NCBI GenBank assembly: GCA_039208045.1
Contig: JBCCRH010000316.1
Coordinates: forward strand, 1-7,557
DNA from: JBCCRH01 sp039208045
Lineage (GTDB): Bacteria; Bacteroidota; Bacteroidia; Chitinophagales; Saprospiraceae
Length of the DNA stretch: 7,557 nucleotides
Direction: 5' to 3'
The notes under the pieces: model-generated
What the model was told of the DNA's origin: nothing
The model's database searches: none
The model's input: only the letters and a program-made list of their open reading frames with translations
Part shown: positions 5,230 to 7,557 of the stretch, in pieces
Layout of the letters: every line of letters begins with the position of its first letter
Position numbering within the stretch: the stretch's first letter is position 1
Made by a program: the position numbers and the translations under genes

Positions 5230-7557
5230 ATGTACAAGGTAGGCAGCTACTTTCTAACCATTTGCTTCATTGCTTGTAGTTTAGGTGGTGCGTTTGCACA
5301 AAATCATTCCATTGCACGAGAGTGGAATGAAGAATTATTGGAGGCTATCCGCAACGACTTTGCACGTCCAACCATACACGCACGCAATCTTTTCCACTCT
5401 TCTGTTGCGATGTACGATGCTTGGGCTGCTTATGAGCCTTCCGCCAATACCTTTTTCCTGGGTAAAAGTTTGGGCAATTTCAACTGCCCATTTGAAGGAA
5501 TTCCAGTACCTGAAGATAAAAAAGCAGCACAAGAAGAAGCGATCAGCTATGCAGTATATCGCCTGCTTACCTTCCGCTTCCAAGGCTCGCCCAATGCTGC
5601 CATCACGCAGTTTGGCCTCAATAACTTAATGGAAGAACTGGGCTATGATATTGGTATTACCTCTACCAACTATCAAGACGGAAATCCTGCCCACCTCGGC
5701 AATTATATCGGCCAGCAGCTCCAACTATTTGGTTTTCAGGACGGCTCCAATGAGCTGGGCTCTTTCGAAAATCTATTCTATGAGCCCGTCAATCCGAGCT
5801 TAGTGATGGATGACCCAGGCAATGATATGGTTGACCCTAATCGCTGGCAACCCCTTTCTCTATCCAACTTTGTAGATCAAGCTGGTAATCCCATCGATGA
5901 AGCGCCCGGTTTTCTAAGCCCTGAGTGGGGCTATGTCGTTCCTTTTGCTATGCAAGAATCTGACCGCGCCATTTACACGCGCGATGGCTTTGACTATCCC
6001 GTTTGGAACGATCCTGGCGTACCTCCCCTACTCGATCCCGATACACCCTCTGGCTTAGAAGATAATTTCAAATGGGGCTTTACGCTAGTATCCGTATGGG
6101 CATCCCACCTCGATCCTTCCGATGGCGTATTGTGGGATATTTCACCCGCCAGCATCGGGAATATTCCTTTCGAAGACTTACCCCAAAATTTTGACGAGCA
6201 TCCTGACTTTTATAATTACCTGGAAGGAGGCGACATCAGTCCAGGTCATAGCGTGAACCCTAAAACAGGCCTACCCTATGAGCCACAAATCGTGCCGCGT
6301 GGCGACTATGCCCGTATTCTGGCAGAGTTTTGGGCAGATGGTCCCGATTCAGAAACGCCACCTGGACACTGGTTTGTCATTACTAATTATGTCAGTGATA
6401 ATCCCGCTTTGGAGAAGCGCTGGAAAGGTGAGGGGCCGATCCTGGATGATTTGGAGTGGGATGTAAAATCATACTTTACACTAGGCGGGGCTATGCATGA
6501 TGCTGCTATCTCTGCTTGGAGCAATAAAGGGTATTATGACTATGTGCGCCCAGTGTCTGTAGTGCGCTATCTGGCGGAGTTGGGGCAAAGTAGTGATCCA
6601 GCACTCCCCAACTACCATCCTGGCGGTATGCCGCTAGTGCCTGGTAAAATCGAGCTGGTAGAAGCGGGCGATCCTTTGGCTGGCGCCAATAATGAACATG
6701 TCAATAAAGTAAAACTCTACACCTGGCGGGGCCCTGATTTCATTGCCAATGAAGCTACCGATGTAGCAGGAGTGGGTTGGATACTGGCTGAAAACTGGTG
6801 GCCTTACCAACGCCCGACTTTCGTAACGCCACCTTTTGCAGGTTACGTCTCAGGTCACTCGACCTACTCGCGCGCGGCAGCGGAAACCCTCACACGCATC
6901 ACGGGCGACCCCTATTTTCCGGGGGGACTTGGCGAGTTCCCAGCACCGCAGAATGAATTTTTAGTTTTTGAAGATGGCCCAAGCGTGGACGTCACCTTAC
7001 AATGGGCCACCTATCGCGATGCTTCTGACCAATGCAGTCTGTCACGTATTTGGGGGGGTATCCACCCGCCAGCAGATGATATTCCGGGGCGTCAGATTGG
7101 TGAGAAAGTAGGGAATGAAGCTTTTGATTATGCCGATCTATTCATTGGAGCACAAAATCCGGAAGTTGTGGTATTAAGCGCAAGCGACCCTACCATAAAC
7201 ACAGAAAATACAGACCAAGAACTCGTGCTAAGTGTGGAATATGATCGAGCCATGAATACCATGGTAACCCCTACTTTAGTCTTTGCAACAGATAACCCAG
7301 CTGATGTGCTGACGCTCGCTACCAATGAGTGGACTTCTGCAACTACTTTCACTTGGCGTTTTACCGTAGAAGGTATAGCAGCTCCGCTGCGTGAACCGGT
7401 GGTGCAAATAACTGGTGCGGAAGATGAAAGTGGAAAGACCCAAGAAGCATTTGCTGCTAAGCCATTCCAAATTGATTTGCAACGACCTGTGGTGATGCAG
7501 TTTACAGCAAACAACGCGATGCTAGCTGATGCAGATGTCCAAACCAACGCCCTTAAC
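5230..7557 (+). CDS. Secreted vanadium-dependent haloperoxidase-like protein, 3' end cut by window
   Basis: An open frame runs from ATG 5230 to the right edge (776 codons, no stop). The N terminus is a signal peptide cleaved after AFA (residues 21-23). The catalytic domain, about 25-640, is alpha-helical and belongs to the vanadium haloperoxidase/PAP2 phosphatase superfamily. It shows EFWADGPDSETPPGHW (366-381), W430, K433, R440-P441, FAGYVSGHST (536-545) with S541-G542-H543, and SRIWGGIH (605-612) with R606 and H612. These match the vanadate ligands and phosphate-type pocket residues of the fungal chloroperoxidase (W350, K353, R360, F397, S402, G403, H404, R490, H496). Such enzymes oxidise halides with peroxide, but relatives are phosphatases, so the substrate is open. 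From about 645 to 752 comes an Ig-like beta domain, and a second copy seems to begin at 753. A type IX secretion sorting domain beyond the window is likely but unseen. No Shine-Dalgarno sequence precedes the start. Confidence 0.92.
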   Translation, partial: MYKVGSYFLTICFIACSLGGAFAQNHSIAREWNEELLEAIRNDFARPTIHARNLFHSSVAMYDAWAAYEPSANTFFLGKSLGNFNCPFEGIPVPEDKKAAQEEAISYAVYRLLTFRFQGSPNAAITQFGLNNLMEELGYDIGITSTNYQDGNPAHLGNYIGQQLQLFGFQDGSNELGSFENLFYEPVNPSLVMDDPGNDMVDPNRWQPLSLSNFVDQAGNPIDEAPGFLSPEWGYVVPFAMQESDRAIYTRDGFDYPVWNDPGVPPLLDPDTPSGLEDNFKWGFTLVSVWASHLDPSDGVLWDISPASIGNIPFEDLPQNFDEHPDFYNYLEGGDISPGHSVNPKTGLPYEPQIVPRGDYARILAEFWADGPDSETPPGHWFVITNYVSDNPALEKRWKGEGPILDDLEWDVKSYFTLGGAMHDAAISAWSNKGYYDYVRPVSVVRYLAELGQSSDPALPNYHPGGMPLVPGKIELVEAGDPLAGANNEHVNKVKLYTWRGPDFIANEATDVAGVGWILAENWWPYQRPTFVTPPFAGYVSGHSTYSRAAAETLTRITGDPYFPGGLGEFPAPQNEFLVFEDGPSVDVTLQWATYRDASDQCSLSRIWGGIHPPADDIPGRQIGEKVGNEAFDYADLFIGAQNPEVVVLSASDPTINTENTDQELVLSVEYDRAMNTMVTPTLVFATDNPADVLTLATNEWTSATTFTWRFTVEGIAAPLREPVVQITGAEDESGKTQEAFAAKPFQIDLQRPVVMQFTANNAMLADADVQTNALN

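Noticed and set aside
5230..5300. Lipoprotein signal in the haloperoxidase-like protein (FIAC at residues 13-16)
   Set aside because: Phe at -3 is a poor lipobox residue, and the AFA cleavage site at 21-23 fits a normal signal peptidase I substrate better.
7128..7547. Minus-strand open frames opposite the end of the haloperoxidase-like gene
   Set aside because: They are shadows of the continuous plus-strand coding frame, which holds coherent Ig-like repeats.

Overview
The window looks like a chromosomal segment of a Bacteroidota bacterium, probably a Saprospiria/Lewinella-like lineage (the class is inference). The evidence is a TonB-dependent outer-membrane receptor with an N-terminal carboxypeptidase-regulatory-like domain, a short RhlE-like DEAD-box helicase, start codons without Shine-Dalgarno sequences, a perfect TAnnTTTG-type promoter element, and a large secreted enzyme carrying C-terminal Ig-like repeats of the kind usually followed by a type IX secretion sorting domain.

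Layout. Four genes lie on the minus strand; in transcription order they are the TonB-dependent receptor (5016-2542), the DEAD-box helicase (2493-1243), a small membrane-anchored protein (1075-518) and a small soluble protein (483-91). One gene lies on the plus strand, diverging from the receptor across a 213-bp AT-rich spacer: a secreted vanadium-haloperoxidase-like protein that starts at 5230 and is cut by the right edge after 776 codons.

The two small genes are the most interesting part. The first has one N-terminal membrane segment followed by a CxxC motif and a region resembling GIY-YIG (URI-fold) toxin nucleases, ending in a conserved-looking PPGN. The second, 34 bp downstream on the same strand, resembles Imm44-type immunity proteins. 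I read them as a compact toxin-immunity pair, from motif recognition only. The pair is bracketed by two copies of the same ~32-bp hairpin repeat (61-92 and 1213-1244). Each copy overlaps, in the same register, the TGA stop codon of the gene it abuts (the small soluble protein and the helicase). Upstream of the pair lie two strong palindromes that could be operator sites.

The haloperoxidase-like protein keeps every vanadate-binding residue at the spacing remembered from the fungal vanadium chloroperoxidase, including the Phe and Trp near the active site. The receptor and helicase look intact. The helicase has a good promoter element only 15-22 bp before its start codon, so it may be transcribed independently of the receptor. 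No rRNA, tRNA, CRISPR array or transposase was seen.
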